A DNA stretch of 64,000 nt from assembly GCF_900119365.1 (NCBI RefSeq), contig NZ_FPJO01000002.1:496001-560000 (forward strand), in the 5' to 3' direction. Made by a program: the position numbers and the translations under genes. Origin of the DNA: Streptomyces atratus (GTDB lineage: Bacteria; Actinomycetota; Actinomycetes; Streptomycetales; Streptomycetaceae). Positions 54,520 to 63,858 of the stretch are shown one piece after another; position 1 is the first letter of the stretch; each line of letters opens with the position of its first letter. Under the pieces are notes generated by a model. That model was not told where the DNA came from. It searched no databases and was given only the letters and a program-made list of their open reading frames with translations.

Positions 54520-55965
54520 TCAGTCGATCACCGGCGGGACAACCCGCCGGTAGCCCTGCTGCCAGGTTTCCTCGTCCTCGACGAGGTAATCCGGGCGTTC
54601 CCGCTCATCACGGCGCGGGTCTCCGACTCTCGGACCATGGGAGGCCCCGCGACCTGCCTGCCCAACTCCTCGGCTCCCGTCATCCGTTGCCGCACCTCGC
54701 ACCAGACCCGTGCCACCGGGCGTGAAGGGGCGATTGCCCATGCGTCCGGGCTGCTGGGGACGGCCCCCAACGATGCCCCCTGCCTCAGCCGCCAATCGGC
54801 GGCCACCGGCGATCCCGCTCTGGCCGCTGCCCCCGGCCCCGCCCATCCCGGCACCGTGCCCCATCATTCCGCGACCGGCCTGAGTGCCTTCGCCGCCGCC
54901 GACCACGGTGCCGCGAGGAAGGCCCCCTGTGGGACGCCCAGTTGTCTGCGCGGCCGGACGACCCCCCACGATTCCAGTGTCCCGGGACGGCCTCCCCACG
55001 GGCCCTGCCACCGGGTTCCCTGTGGCCGAGGGTATCGATGGCCGAGAGATCCCCGCTGTCTTGCCACCCGCATTCTTCGACGGAGGCTGCACTGAGGTTC
55101 TGTCGCCGATGCTCGGCGGCAGAACCTCAGGCGTTACAGGCAGGCCGCCATCGGGCCTCGCCAGGCCCGGCACTTCGGGCTGATGCACTGGAGGATTCGG
55201 TGCGGTCTTGGGCAGGGTCGCGACACCATCGATCTCCATGTCGACCGGGCGCGACGCGGTGCCGCCGACCGGAACGGTGACGCTTGAGTGCGCTGTTGAG
55301 GGGGCTGCAAGCCCAACAGGCGATTCATGGCCGGCGCCGGGCATCGAAACACTCCGTGACACCGCACCGGCGGCGCCCACCGCCGCTCCCCCGCCAGGGG
55401 AATACTCACTGGCGGCTTGATCGCGCCTCGCCGCCGAGCGCGGCGCGATCACCTCTGGAGGCGGAGGGAATTCCGGCTTCTTCAGGGCGCCGATCCCATC
55501 CACCGACTGGTTGTACGCCTGAGAGAGTTTCGTCATCTCCCTGGCCATCGCATCCTTCTCCGTGTGCAACTTCTTCGCAAGTGCTGACGCATCCGGGTCG
55601 TTCGGTACCGAGAGAGCCGCCTTCAGGGTCGCCTCCGCGCCCGGCTGGGGATGAGGTGCCGCCGCCTTGGCCAGGGCGATCGCCTCAGCGGCTTCGCCAA
55701 GCCGCTTCGATGCCTCCCTGCTGTACAGCCCCAGACGCAGGGTGGCGTTGGCCAGGTCGGCACTCCAGGTACGGAACGAGTTCGCTCCCTCACCCTTCCA
55801 GTCCACGATCTGCGGACGGATCTTCAGCTCTTCGCCGATCTTGTCGATCTCAGTCGCCGCGCTCAACAAGCTGTCAGCCGCAGCCTGGACAGCCCCGCTG
55901 CTGGCCTTGTCCAGCCACGCGATCATCTGCTCGTGCGACATGTCGTCGAAAGATGTCGTACCCAT
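54520..55965 (-). CDS. PPE-like WxG protein with long Pro/Gly-rich tail
   Basis: Encodes 481 residues. The N-terminal ~190 residues are helical with a WxG turn (IVDWKGEGANSFRTWS), as in PPE/WXG100 secreted proteins; the rest is low complexity: Pro/Ala, then Gly/Arg-rich with MGHGAGMGGAGGSG. No signal peptide, consistent with T7SS export. Ends 28 bases before the mycosin gene. ATG 55965. Confidence 0.85.
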   Translation of the reverse strand: MGTTSFDDMSHEQMIAWLDKASSGAVQAAADSLLSAATEIDKIGEELKIRPQIVDWKGEGANSFRTWSADLANATLRLGLYSREASKRLGEAAEAIALAKAAAPHPQPGAEATLKAALSVPNDPDASALAKKLHTEKDAMAREMTKLSQAYNQSVDGIGALKKPEFPPPPEVIAPRSAARRDQAASEYSPGGGAAVGAAGAVSRSVSMPGAGHESPVGLAAPSTAHSSVTVPVGGTASRPVDMEIDGVATLPKTAPNPPVHQPEVPGLARPDGGLPVTPEVLPPSIGDRTSVQPPSKNAGGKTAGISRPSIPSATGNPVAGPVGRPSRDTGIVGGRPAAQTTGRPTGGLPRGTVVGGGEGTQAGRGMMGHGAGMGGAGGSGQSGIAGGRRLAAEAGGIVGGRPQQPGRMGNRPFTPGGTGLVRGAATDDGSRGVGQAGRGASHGPRVGDPRRDERERPDYLVEDEETWQQGYRRVVPPVID

Positions 55966-56010
55966 CCCACTGCCCCGTTTCTCCCGGTGCCAAGCCAATG
56001 ATCGCGATCA

Positions 56011-56550
56011 TCAGATGCCCGCGCCGCCCGTCGTGTCGCCTCCGGCCGGCTTCGCAGTCGCCGACTGCCCACCGCCATGCTTGCCCTCTTCAGGAACTGG
56101 GTTGTACACCCCGTCGTAGTGCTCCTGCGTATCTCTCTTGATCGCGAGCATGCGGTCACGGATGTCGTCGTCCAGGTTCTCGTAGCCCTTGTGCGCCGCC
56201 AGGACCGCGATGCCCATGCCCTCAATGGAATCCGACAGCAGCTTCGAGAGGGATTCCAGCTCCGTGACAACCTTCTGGTACGCGGTGTGCAAGCCTGTTG
56301 CCTCCGCCCACGCGGGGTCGCCGAACTGAGTCGCACCGATGGCGACTTCACCCAGTTTCTTCGCGTCTGCCGGAGATCCCTTGAGGTCGCGCAGGAGTTC
56401 CTCGATGCGGTCTCGGAACTTGGTGAACGAGGAGAGTTCGGTGACCAGTTCGCCCACGGCGCCCGGCGCTACCGCTCCAACGGCCCCGAACGCGCCAGCA
56501 ACACCCCATGGAAACGCCGAGGATTCCGCCCCCGGATCACTCTGGCCCAC
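56011..56550 (-). CDS. WXG100-like T7SS partner protein
   Basis: Encodes 179 residues, mostly helical (FTKFRDRIEELLRDLKGSPADAKKLGEVAIGATQF, DPAWAEATGLHTAYQKVVTELESLSKLLSDSIEGM), without signal peptide. It is the first gene of the mycosin operon, 45 bases before the WxG protein gene, and a likely secretion partner. GTG 56550 follows GGGGGAGGAC. Confidence 0.8.
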   Translation of the reverse strand: MGQSDPGAESSAFPWGVAGAFGAVGAVAPGAVGELVTELSSFTKFRDRIEELLRDLKGSPADAKKLGEVAIGATQFGDPAWAEATGLHTAYQKVVTELESLSKLLSDSIEGMGIAVLAAHKGYENLDDDIRDRMLAIKRDTQEHYDGVYNPVPEEGKHGGGQSATAKPAGGDTTGGAGI

Positions 56551-56628
56551 AGTGTCCTCCCCCGTTCGGCAACAGCCGCCTATTGCCTCGGGGTTCACCT
56601 TAGCCAGCAGCGGTGACAGTGTGCATCT

Positions 56629-56650
56629 CCAGATTGCACCTGCAACCTGG
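56629..56650. promoter_or_regulatory. Palindromic operator candidate of the mycosin operon
   Basis: A 22-bp near-perfect palindrome (arms CCAGATTGCA and TGCAACCTGG, 9 of 10 pairs, 2-base centre) lies 79 bases upstream of the first T7SS gene. Additional TGCA motifs flank it. Confidence 0.45.
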
Positions 56651-56681
56651 ATTGCATCGGATCACGCCATCCTTGCCGGGC

Positions 56682-59018
56682 TCAGGCGTTGGGGGCCGCC
56701 ACCGCCGCCTGGGGTCTGATGGGGAGGCGGTTTATCGGGCGGCCGGTGGCTGCGCGTACTGCTGCGGCCACTGCTGCCGGGGACGTCACCACGGGGACCG
56801 CCGAGGCGGGCTTGGCGCCGAAGGGGGCCACCACGTCGCGCTCTTCGATGAGTTTGACGATGCGAATTTCGGGTGCGTCCAGGGCGGTCGGGAGCGCGTA
56901 GCCGGTGAGGTCGGGGTGGCGGATCAGGCCGCGGGCGGTACGGAGGTTCTCGGTGAGGGCGGCGCCGATGCCCTGGGTGATGCCGGCCTCGATACGGGTC
57001 GCCAGCTGTGACGGGTTGAGGACCCGGCCGACGTCCTGGGCGACCGCCATCTCCACGACCCGGACCGAGCCGAGTTCGATGTCGACGTCCACCACCGCGC
57101 GGATCGCGCAGAAGGCGAGGCCGACGAAGGCGTCGCCCTGGCCGGATTCGTCGAGGGGTTCGGTCGGGTGGGGGCGGCACTGGGCGGTGGCCCAGAGTTC
57201 CTTGCCGTCCATCGCTTCCGTGACCGTCGTGGACAGCACACCGTCGTACGAGGTGATCTTGCCGTCGGCGATCTGCAGCAGCTCCGTGGACATGCCGAAC
57301 TTGTGGGCCAGGGGCTGGAGGAGCTGGGTGCGGACCATTTTGGCGGCGCGTTCCACCGCTCCGGCCGACACCCAGGTGTGGCGGCCGTGCGTCGCCGGGC
57401 CGGCCGGGGGCTGGTCGGTGTCGACGGACGCCACGTGGACCTCTTCGATGCCCAGGGTCTCCTGGACGACCTGCCGGGCGAGGGTCGAGAAGCCCTGGCC
57501 CGTCTCGACCGCCGCGCAGATGACCGTGGCGATGCCGTCGTGGACCCTGACCGTGGCCGTGGAGACCTCGTCGGCGCCCTCCGCGCCGAGCATGTGGACC
57601 ATGCCGAGCCCATAGCCGACCCCCCGGCGCACCGCACCCGGTTCGCCCGCGCCCTCGGGGCCGCCGGGGAGCAGCCAGTCGTCCTCCGGGGCATCCTTGG
57701 GGAGAGCGGGGAGGGGGAAGTCCCGTACGGAGGTGAGGAGTTCGGAGACGGGTGCGGGGCAGGTCACCGTCTGGCCGGTGGGCAGAATGTCGCCGGTGGC
57801 CAGGGCGTTGCGCAGGCGCAGTTCGACCGGGTCGATGCCGAGCTTGGCGGCCAGCTTGTCCATCTGGCCCTCGTAGGCCGCGCAGACCTGCATCGCGCCC
57901 TCGCCGCGCACATGGCCCGACGGCGGGTTGTTCGTACGGACGGCCCAGCCCTCGATGAACGCGTGCGGGACGACGTACGGGCCGCAGGCGAACGCGACCG
58001 CCGCGGCCAGCGACTCGGACGAGGATTCGGCGTACGCGCCCGCGTCGAGCAGGATCTGTGCCTCGACCTTCACCAGCCGCCCGTCGGCGTCCGCGTGATG
58101 GCGGTAGCGCAGCAGCGTCGGGTGGCGGTGGGAGTGGCCGAGGAAGGACTCCTCGCGGGTGGCGGTCAGCTTGACCGGGCAGCCGGTGCGCAGGGCGAGC
58201 AGGCCGAGCGGAAGCTGGAAGCCGGGGTCCTCGCGGTCGCCGGTCGCGCCGGGGACACCCGTGACGACGACCTTCACCCGCTCCGGTTCGAGGCCGAAGC
58301 AGGCGGCGGCGAGGTCGCGGTCGGTGTGCGGGTCGGTGGAGGCGGTGTAGATCTCCACTCCGCCGTCGGGGCGGGGCACGGCGAGTCCGGCCTCGGCACC
58401 GATCGGGGCCGGGTCCTGGCGGCCGATGCGGTACAGGCCCTCGACGACGACCTCGCCGGTGACGTCCGGGTCCCCGTAGCGCAGCGGGATGTGGCGGATC
58501 AGATTGCCGTCGGGGTGCAGCGGTTCGGCGGCGAAGGCCTTCTCCGGGTCGGTGACCGGTTCGAGGACCTCGTACTCGACGGCGATGGCCGCGGCGGCGA
58601 GCCTGGCCGTGTCGGGGTGGTCGGCGGCGACCGCGGCGATCGGCTCGCCGTGGTGGCGGACCAGGTCGGACGCGAAGACCGGGCGGTCGACGATCCTGCG
58701 GCCGTACGCGCGCTCCCCGGGGATGTCCTCGTGCGTGATGACGGCCCGTACGCCCGCCATCTCGACGGCGGCCGAGGTGTCGACGGACAGGATCCGGGCG
58801 TGCGGGTGCGGGGAGCGGAGGACCGCCGCCCAGAGCAGGCCCTCGGCCCAGAGGTCGGCCGCGTACGGGAAGGTGCCCTCGGTCTTGGCGCGCGCGTCGG
58901 CGGGCGGCAGCGAGACGCCGAGGCCGAGTGCGGGCGGCTCGGTGTCGGGGCCCTCGGTCACCGAGGTGGTGATCCGTGTGCTGGTCGCGTTGGCAGCGGT
59001 GGCTGCGTCGTTGCTCAC
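56682..59018 (-). CDS. Xanthine dehydrogenase-type molybdopterin-binding subunit
   Basis: Encodes 778 residues of the aldehyde oxidase/xanthine dehydrogenase large subunit: N-terminal a/b hammerhead (EGTFPYAADLWAEGLLWAAVLRSPHPHARIL), then the molybdopterin-binding parts (GLAVPRPDGG, PPSGHVRGEGAMQVCAAYEGQMD, VETGQGFSTLARQVV). It oxidises purines or aldehydes. Start overlaps the Fe-S gene stop (ATGA). Confidence 0.93.
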   Translation of the reverse strand: MSNDAATAANATSTRITTSVTEGPDTEPPALGLGVSLPPADARAKTEGTFPYAADLWAEGLLWAAVLRSPHPHARILSVDTSAAVEMAGVRAVITHEDIPGERAYGRRIVDRPVFASDLVRHHGEPIAAVAADHPDTARLAAAAIAVEYEVLEPVTDPEKAFAAEPLHPDGNLIRHIPLRYGDPDVTGEVVVEGLYRIGRQDPAPIGAEAGLAVPRPDGGVEIYTASTDPHTDRDLAAACFGLEPERVKVVVTGVPGATGDREDPGFQLPLGLLALRTGCPVKLTATREESFLGHSHRHPTLLRYRHHADADGRLVKVEAQILLDAGAYAESSSESLAAAVAFACGPYVVPHAFIEGWAVRTNNPPSGHVRGEGAMQVCAAYEGQMDKLAAKLGIDPVELRLRNALATGDILPTGQTVTCPAPVSELLTSVRDFPLPALPKDAPEDDWLLPGGPEGAGEPGAVRRGVGYGLGMVHMLGAEGADEVSTATVRVHDGIATVICAAVETGQGFSTLARQVVQETLGIEEVHVASVDTDQPPAGPATHGRHTWVSAGAVERAAKMVRTQLLQPLAHKFGMSTELLQIADGKITSYDGVLSTTVTEAMDGKELWATAQCRPHPTEPLDESGQGDAFVGLAFCAIRAVVDVDIELGSVRVVEMAVAQDVGRVLNPSQLATRIEAGITQGIGAALTENLRTARGLIRHPDLTGYALPTALDAPEIRIVKLIEERDVVAPFGAKPASAVPVVTSPAAVAAAVRAATGRPINRLPIRPQAAVAAPNA

Positions 59019-60913
59019 GCCATGCCTCCGTCCTGCGGGTGCGACTGGACGCTACCGGCGCCGGGGGCCGCCTGGTGCGGGATGCGGGCCTCGTCGGGCT
59101 CCGGGGACGTGGAGTCCGACGAGGCTGGGTCGATGGTGGCCTCGCGGCCTGCGATGACCTCGTTGACGGCGTCGAGGACACCTCGATAGCCGGAACAGCG
59201 GCAGAGGTTTCCGCAGAGCGCCTGACGCGTCTCCAGTTCGCTGGGGGCGTGGTTGCCCTCCAGCAGGTCGTGGACGGTCATGGCCATGCCGGGGATGCAG
59301 AAGCCGCACTGGACGGCGCCGCACTTGGTGAGGGCGCGCTGGACATCGGACGGTTCGCCGTCCACGGCGAGGCCCTCGACCGTACGCACCTCGCTGCCGG
59401 CCGCGGTCGCTGCGGGGACCAGACAGGAGGCGACCAGCCGACCGTCCACCTGGACGTTGCACGCGCCGCATTCGCCCTGCGAGCAGCCGTCCTTGGCGCC
59501 GGCCAGGCCGAGGCGCTCACGGAGCACGTAGAGGAGCGACTCGCCGATCCAGGCGTCGGTGACGGGGCGGTCGGCGCCGTTCACGTGCAGGACGTAGGAG
59601 GCGGCGGGGTGCTCGTCCGGGACGGCGAGCGGCTGGGGGTCGGTGGGTTGAACGGCGGCGTCCGGCTGGGCGTCGTCCGACGGTTGGAGGTCGGCGGCCG
59701 GTTGGGCGTCCAGCGGCTCGGCGTCGGGAGACTCGGCATCGGGAGACTCGGCATCGGGAGACTCGGCATCGGGAGACTCGGCGTCGGGAGCCTGCGCCTC
59801 CGGCGGTGCTGTGTCGGCCGAGGGGGCAGGTGCGGCGTCGTCGACGACCACGGGCTGCGGGGCGTCGGGAGCCGGCTCCGGCGGCTGGTCCGCGGAGTGC
59901 TGCTCGGGCCCGGGCTCGGGCTCGGCCTCCGCCGAATGCTCGAAAGGCGCTTCGTCCGAAGCCGAGGCGTTGTCGGAGGGCGTCGCCGGTGCTTCCTCGG
60001 GGGTCGGCGCCTCCTCGGGAGCCGGTGCCTTCTCGGCCTCGGAAACGGCCTCGGAAACGGGCTCGGAAACGGGCTCCGGAGCGGGCTCGGAAACGGGCTC
60101 CGGAACAGCCTCGGAAACGGGCTCCGGAGCAGCCTGGGGCTCCGGAGTCGGCTGCTGTGTCGCCCACGGGGCGGGCGCACCGCCCGGCAGCGTGGCCGGC
60201 GGGGTCCGGTCCCCGTACCACTGGGCGGCCAGGGCCGAGGCGGCGAATTCGCCGGACTCCTCCGGGAGATCACCGTCGGCGACCGGGATCGTCCACTGAC
60301 CGGTGTGGCCACCCTGGGGGGTGTGACCGGCGTGGTCGACGTGGCCGGCCTGACCGGTGTGGTCGACCTGACCCGCGTGCCCGACCTGACCCGTGTGGTC
60401 GACTTGACCCGCGTGCCCGACCTGACCGGTGTGGACGCCGTACTCCGTGGACTCGGTGAAGTTCCACTGGCCCGTGGCCACCCCGTGCGTCTCCCCGTAC
60501 TGCTGCTGCGGGTACGCGTCGTGAGGGGTCTGCGGGACCTGGGAGACGTCAGGGGCCTGCGGGTACTCGTAGTCGTACGGGCCCCGCTGCTGGTTCGGGT
60601 CCGGCCAGTGCACCGCCTCGGGTGCCGGCTGCTCCGCGCCCGTTTCGTGCTCCTGCCGGCTCTGCGGCTGCACGACCCAGCTGCCCGTGGCCGACGGGTC
60701 GAGCCCGGCCGCGGGCGTCAGCGGAAGGATCATCGGCGGTACGTAACCCTGGCCGGGCGCGGCCAGGGGGATGTTCGCCAGGTCCTCCGGCGGCAGGTGG
60801 ACGAAGGCGGTCGCGTCGGCGTCGTACTCGCCGCCCTGCGGCGTCGGCTGCCAGCTCCCGTGCCGCAGGTGCTCCTGCTGCCCGTGCTGATCGTTGCGGT
60901 CCTCGTTGCTCAC
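59015..60913 (-). CDS. Xanthine dehydrogenase-type 2Fe-2S subunit with giant N-terminal extension
   Basis: Encodes 632 residues. The last ~200 are a normal small subunit: SYVLHVNGADRPV, cluster motif CSQGECGACN, and the second set CGFCIPGM and CGNLCRCSGY. Before it are ~430 residues of low complexity: hexapeptide runs (GHAGQV, DHTGQV), EPVSE runs and PDAES runs. The ATG overlaps the FAD gene stop, so the extension is really translated. Typical small subunits are 160-200 residues. Confidence 0.92.
   Translation of the reverse strand: MSNEDRNDQHGQQEHLRHGSWQPTPQGGEYDADATAFVHLPPEDLANIPLAAPGQGYVPPMILPLTPAAGLDPSATGSWVVQPQSRQEHETGAEQPAPEAVHWPDPNQQRGPYDYEYPQAPDVSQVPQTPHDAYPQQQYGETHGVATGQWNFTESTEYGVHTGQVGHAGQVDHTGQVGHAGQVDHTGQAGHVDHAGHTPQGGHTGQWTIPVADGDLPEESGEFAASALAAQWYGDRTPPATLPGGAPAPWATQQPTPEPQAAPEPVSEAVPEPVSEPAPEPVSEPVSEAVSEAEKAPAPEEAPTPEEAPATPSDNASASDEAPFEHSAEAEPEPGPEQHSADQPPEPAPDAPQPVVVDDAAPAPSADTAPPEAQAPDAESPDAESPDAESPDAESPDAEPLDAQPAADLQPSDDAQPDAAVQPTDPQPLAVPDEHPAASYVLHVNGADRPVTDAWIGESLLYVLRERLGLAGAKDGCSQGECGACNVQVDGRLVASCLVPAATAAGSEVRTVEGLAVDGEPSDVQRALTKCGAVQCGFCIPGMAMTVHDLLEGNHAPSELETRQALCGNLCRCSGYRGVLDAVNEVIAGREATIDPASSDSTSPEPDEARIPHQAAPGAGSVQSHPQDGGMA
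59712..59790 (-). repeat. 15-bp tandem repeat coding PDAES
   Basis: Nearly identical 15-bp units (GGAGACTCGGCATCG on the plus strand) in four to five copies code the SPDAE repeat of the Fe-S subunit. Confidence 0.85.
60300..60440 (-). repeat. 18-bp tandem repeat coding the hexapeptide H-T/A-G-Q-V-D/G
   Basis: About seven copies of an 18-bp unit code HTGQVG/HAGQVD alternately in the extension of the Fe-S subunit. Confidence 0.85.
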
Positions 60914-61806
60914 GACAGTGCCCTCCCCAGCGCGCGTCGGGCCAGCGCGGCGACGGTCCGCCGCAGATGCAGTACGGCGGGGGGCAGCGGTGGTGCCTCT
61001 CCCCCGTCGGCGGGCGGTGCCTGGTCCGGGATGCAGGCCGCGGCGACGTACTCGCCGAAGGCGGCCAGCGCGTCGGGGGCCAGGCCGCGTTCGCCGTCCC
61101 AGTCGATCAGTGAGGCGATCCAGCGCTCGGCCTCCAGCGGCCGCAGCGGCATCGGCGCGATGGCGCCGACCGCGCAGCGCACCCCGCGCCGGGCCGGGTC
61201 GAGGACGATCGCGACGGATGCGGTGGCGCGGCCGGGGCCGGTGCGGCCGGTGGCCTTCAGGAAGACCTGGGGGGCGTGCAGCAGCGGTACCCGGACGAAG
61301 CCGATGAGTTCGGCGGGTTCGAGCATGTCGCGGCCGGCCAGCAGGTGCGAGACCGGGATCTCGCGGCGGGCGCCGCCCGGGCCGGCGATGACCAGTTCGG
61401 CCTCCAGCGCGGCGAGCACCGGCAGGGCGTCGCCGGTCGGGGCCGCGGTGGCGATGTTGCCGCCGAGCGTTCCGGCGTTGCGGATCTGGGGCGGGCCCGC
61501 GGCGCGTGCCGACGCGGCCAGGGCGGGGATGAGGGCGGCGAAGTCGGGCCGCCCCATGCGCGCATGGGTGAGTCCGGCGCCGAGCAGGGCGTGGCCGTCC
61601 TGGTAGTGCCAGCCGCGCAGCTCGCTGATCCGGCCCAGGCCGACCAGGCCCGAGGGGCGCAGCAGCCCCTTGTTGACGGCCGACATCAGGTCTGTACCGC
61701 CTGCCACAGGAACGGCGGCGGGCATGGCGCCGAGCGCCGCCACGGCCTCGTCGAGCGAGGCCGGCAACGTCACGGACTGCGTCGCCTGCGGTGCGTGCGT
61801 GGTCAA
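60910..61806 (-). CDS. Xanthine dehydrogenase-type FAD-binding subunit
   Basis: Encodes 298 residues. FAD motifs are AAVPVAGGTDLMSAV and IRNAGTLGGNIATAAPTGD. It passes electrons from the Fe-S subunit to NAD or another acceptor. A TTG start at 61806 is chosen: it gives MTTHAPQ-type start with GAAGGGG upstream and full family length; upstream the frame loses family character. First gene of the three-gene operon. Confidence 0.9.
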   Translation of the reverse strand: MTTHAPQATQSVTLPASLDEAVAALGAMPAAVPVAGGTDLMSAVNKGLLRPSGLVGLGRISELRGWHYQDGHALLGAGLTHARMGRPDFAALIPALAASARAAGPPQIRNAGTLGGNIATAAPTGDALPVLAALEAELVIAGPGGARREIPVSHLLAGRDMLEPAELIGFVRVPLLHAPQVFLKATGRTGPGRATASVAIVLDPARRGVRCAVGAIAPMPLRPLEAERWIASLIDWDGERGLAPDALAAFGEYVAAACIPDQAPPADGGEAPPLPPAVLHLRRTVAALARRALGRALS

Positions 61807-62186
61807 CCCAGCTGCCCCTTCCCGGTGTCCCGGCTGTCCGGCTGTTTCGCCGTACGGTACGTGCTCAAAGCCTGGACGTGGCAACTCTGGCACATCTTCG
61901 GATCGGACCGACGCGAGGGTCCACGAAGGGCGCATCCATCCCTGATCAGAGGAATGTTCCCGTTTCGGACCGCTTCGGCCCGCTTCGGTGCCGAGTGTGA
62001 ATTGCGACTCTTCGCCATGCCTTGTTGCTGATTGTTCCTCTGCGGTGCTCTGCCGCGCGGCAGACGGCAGCTCGACGACACGACCTGGTGCGGCGGCCTT
62101 TGCGGCAGGGCGAGTTCCGGACAAAAAACCGTCGGCAGGCACGTCCGTTTCGGGGCGTGCCGGCCGGAGTCCGGGTGCGGTCGGGA
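61807..62186. other. Promoter gap upstream of the xanthine dehydrogenase operon
   Basis: 380 bases without a supported gene. The 62121-62161 part is a terminator for the hexosaminidase gene; the rest should hold the operon promoter. GAAACGGG/GCTTCGG-like direct repeats near 61960-61985 (TTTCGGACCGCTTCGGCCCGC) may bind a regulator. Confidence 0.5.
62121..62161 (-). terminator. Rho-independent-like terminator of the hexosaminidase gene
   Basis: On the minus strand a 9-bp stem (62138-62146 with 62153-62161, one G-T pair, 6-base loop) is followed after 10 bases by TTTTTT (complement of 62122-62127). In line with the end of the GH20 gene only if transcription passes leftwards from 62187. Confidence 0.7.
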
Positions 62187-63854
62187 TCACACGTTCGGGG
62201 GCACTCCGTCGATGGGCCGGCCCAGCACACCGGGGCGCTGCTGCCGGGGCAACGGGCCGCCCGGCGGCCGGTAGTCGACGCCGACGGCGTCAAGTCGGGC
62301 GTAGTGCGTGGTCATTCGGCGCTCGAAGGCGGCGAAGTCCCGCTCGGCGGAGGCGGGCAGCGGTGACCAGGCGACCTCGGCGAACGCCGCGAGGCGCGGG
62401 AAGACCTGGTAGTCGACGCGGGCCCGGTTCTGCATCACCTCGGTCCAGACATTGGCCTGGGTGCCCAGGATGTGACGGGCCGCCTCCTCGGAGAGTCCCG
62501 CCGGTACGGGTTCGAAGCGGTAGACGTCCTCCAGGGTACGGACGAAGCCGATGGGCATCGGCTCGTCGGGGCCGGCGTCCTGACGGTGGTCCAGGTACAC
62601 GTGCTGCTCGGGGCACATGACGACGTCGTGGCCGGCCTCCGCGGCGGCGATGCCTCCACCGTAGCCCCGCCAGGAGGACACGGCGGCGCCCGCCGGGAGG
62701 CCGCCCTCCAGGATCTCGTCCCAGCCGATCAGCCGGCGTCCACGTGCGGTGAGCCAGGTGTCGAAGTGCCGGATGATCCAGGACTGCAGCTCGTCCTCGT
62801 CGGCCAGGCCGAATTCTTCGATCCGGGTTTGGGCGACCGGCGACTCCTTCCACTGCTCCTTGCGGCATTCGTCGCCGCCGATGTGGATGAACGGCGAGGT
62901 GGCGGCGGGGAAGAGGTCGAGGACCTCTTCGAGGACGCCTTCGAAGAAGCGCAGGGTGTTGTCAGTGGGGGCGAGTACGTTCGCGTTGATGCCCCAGGTG
63001 TCCCAGACGGAGAGGGTGGTGGTGTCGATGACGTCGGTGTTGCCCAGTTCGGGGTACGCGGCGATGGCGGCCTGCGAGTGGCCCGGGATGTCGATCTCGG
63101 GGACGACGCGGATATGCCGCTCGGCGGCGTACGCGACGATCTCGCGGATGTCGTCCTGCGTGTAGTAGCCGCCGTGCGGGGTCTCGTCCCACAGCTCGGA
63201 GGCCCGGTGACCGTGCTTCGTACGGGACCGCCAGGAGCCGATCTCGGTGAGCCGCGGGTAGCGCTTGATCTCGATGCGCCAGCCCTGGTCGTCGGTGAGG
63301 TGGAAGTGGAAGACGTTCAGCTTGTGCGCGGCGAGGAGGTCGAGATAGCGCAGGACGTCGTCCTTGGCCATGAAGTGCCGTGCCACGTCGAGCATCATGC
63401 CGCGCCATGCGAAGCGGGGGCCGTCCTCGATGTCCGTGCCGGGGATCGCGCGGCGCGCGCCGGGATCGACGGGCGCTCGGCGGAAGGCTTCGGGGCCCAG
63501 GAGCTGACGGAGGGTCTGCGCGCCCCAGAAGACCCCGGCGGGGCTGCCTCCGGTGATCTCGACGCTTCCGCCGGTCCCGGTGCTCAGCCGGTAGCCCTCC
63601 GGCTCCAGCGCCGGGTCGATGCCCAGCCGGACGTTGTTCGTGGTGTGTTCGCCGCCCGGGGCGAGCGGCAGGCCGAAGGCGGCGCCGAGCGTGGTGCGCA
63701 GCCAGCGTTCGGTGTTCTCCGTGCCGGGGGCCGCCGTGATGGTGGTGGACGGGTCGAACAGGAAGCCGGGCCGCCCTTCACCACCGGCGCGCACGGGCGC
63801 CGGGACGAGGTGCGCGGGCGCCGGGGTCGGGTCCATGTCTTGGTCCATGTCCAT
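62187..63854 (-). CDS. Beta-N-acetylhexosaminidase (GH20)
   Basis: Encodes 555 residues. N-terminal GH20b domain, then the TIM barrel: FAWRGMMLDVARHF, LNVFHFHLTDDQGWRIE, EIDIPGHSQAA and the catalytic Asp-Glu pair in FIHIGGDECRKEQW, with WDEIL later. It removes terminal GlcNAc from chitin fragments or wall glycans. No signal peptide is seen, so it probably acts in the cytoplasm on imported chitobiose. 4 bases after the sugar permease gene stop. Confidence 0.95.
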   Translation of the reverse strand: MDMDQDMDPTPAPAHLVPAPVRAGGEGRPGFLFDPSTTITAAPGTENTERWLRTTLGAAFGLPLAPGGEHTTNNVRLGIDPALEPEGYRLSTGTGGSVEITGGSPAGVFWGAQTLRQLLGPEAFRRAPVDPGARRAIPGTDIEDGPRFAWRGMMLDVARHFMAKDDVLRYLDLLAAHKLNVFHFHLTDDQGWRIEIKRYPRLTEIGSWRSRTKHGHRASELWDETPHGGYYTQDDIREIVAYAAERHIRVVPEIDIPGHSQAAIAAYPELGNTDVIDTTTLSVWDTWGINANVLAPTDNTLRFFEGVLEEVLDLFPAATSPFIHIGGDECRKEQWKESPVAQTRIEEFGLADEDELQSWIIRHFDTWLTARGRRLIGWDEILEGGLPAGAAVSSWRGYGGGIAAAEAGHDVVMCPEQHVYLDHRQDAGPDEPMPIGFVRTLEDVYRFEPVPAGLSEEAARHILGTQANVWTEVMQNRARVDYQVFPRLAAFAEVAWSPLPASAERDFAAFERRMTTHYARLDAVGVDYRPPGGPLPRQQRPGVLGRPIDGVPPNV

Positions 63855-63858
63855 GGCG

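Noticed and set aside
60300..60440. CRISPR-like short direct repeats
   Set aside because: They are in-frame coding repeats of 18 bp without spacers, giving a hexapeptide.
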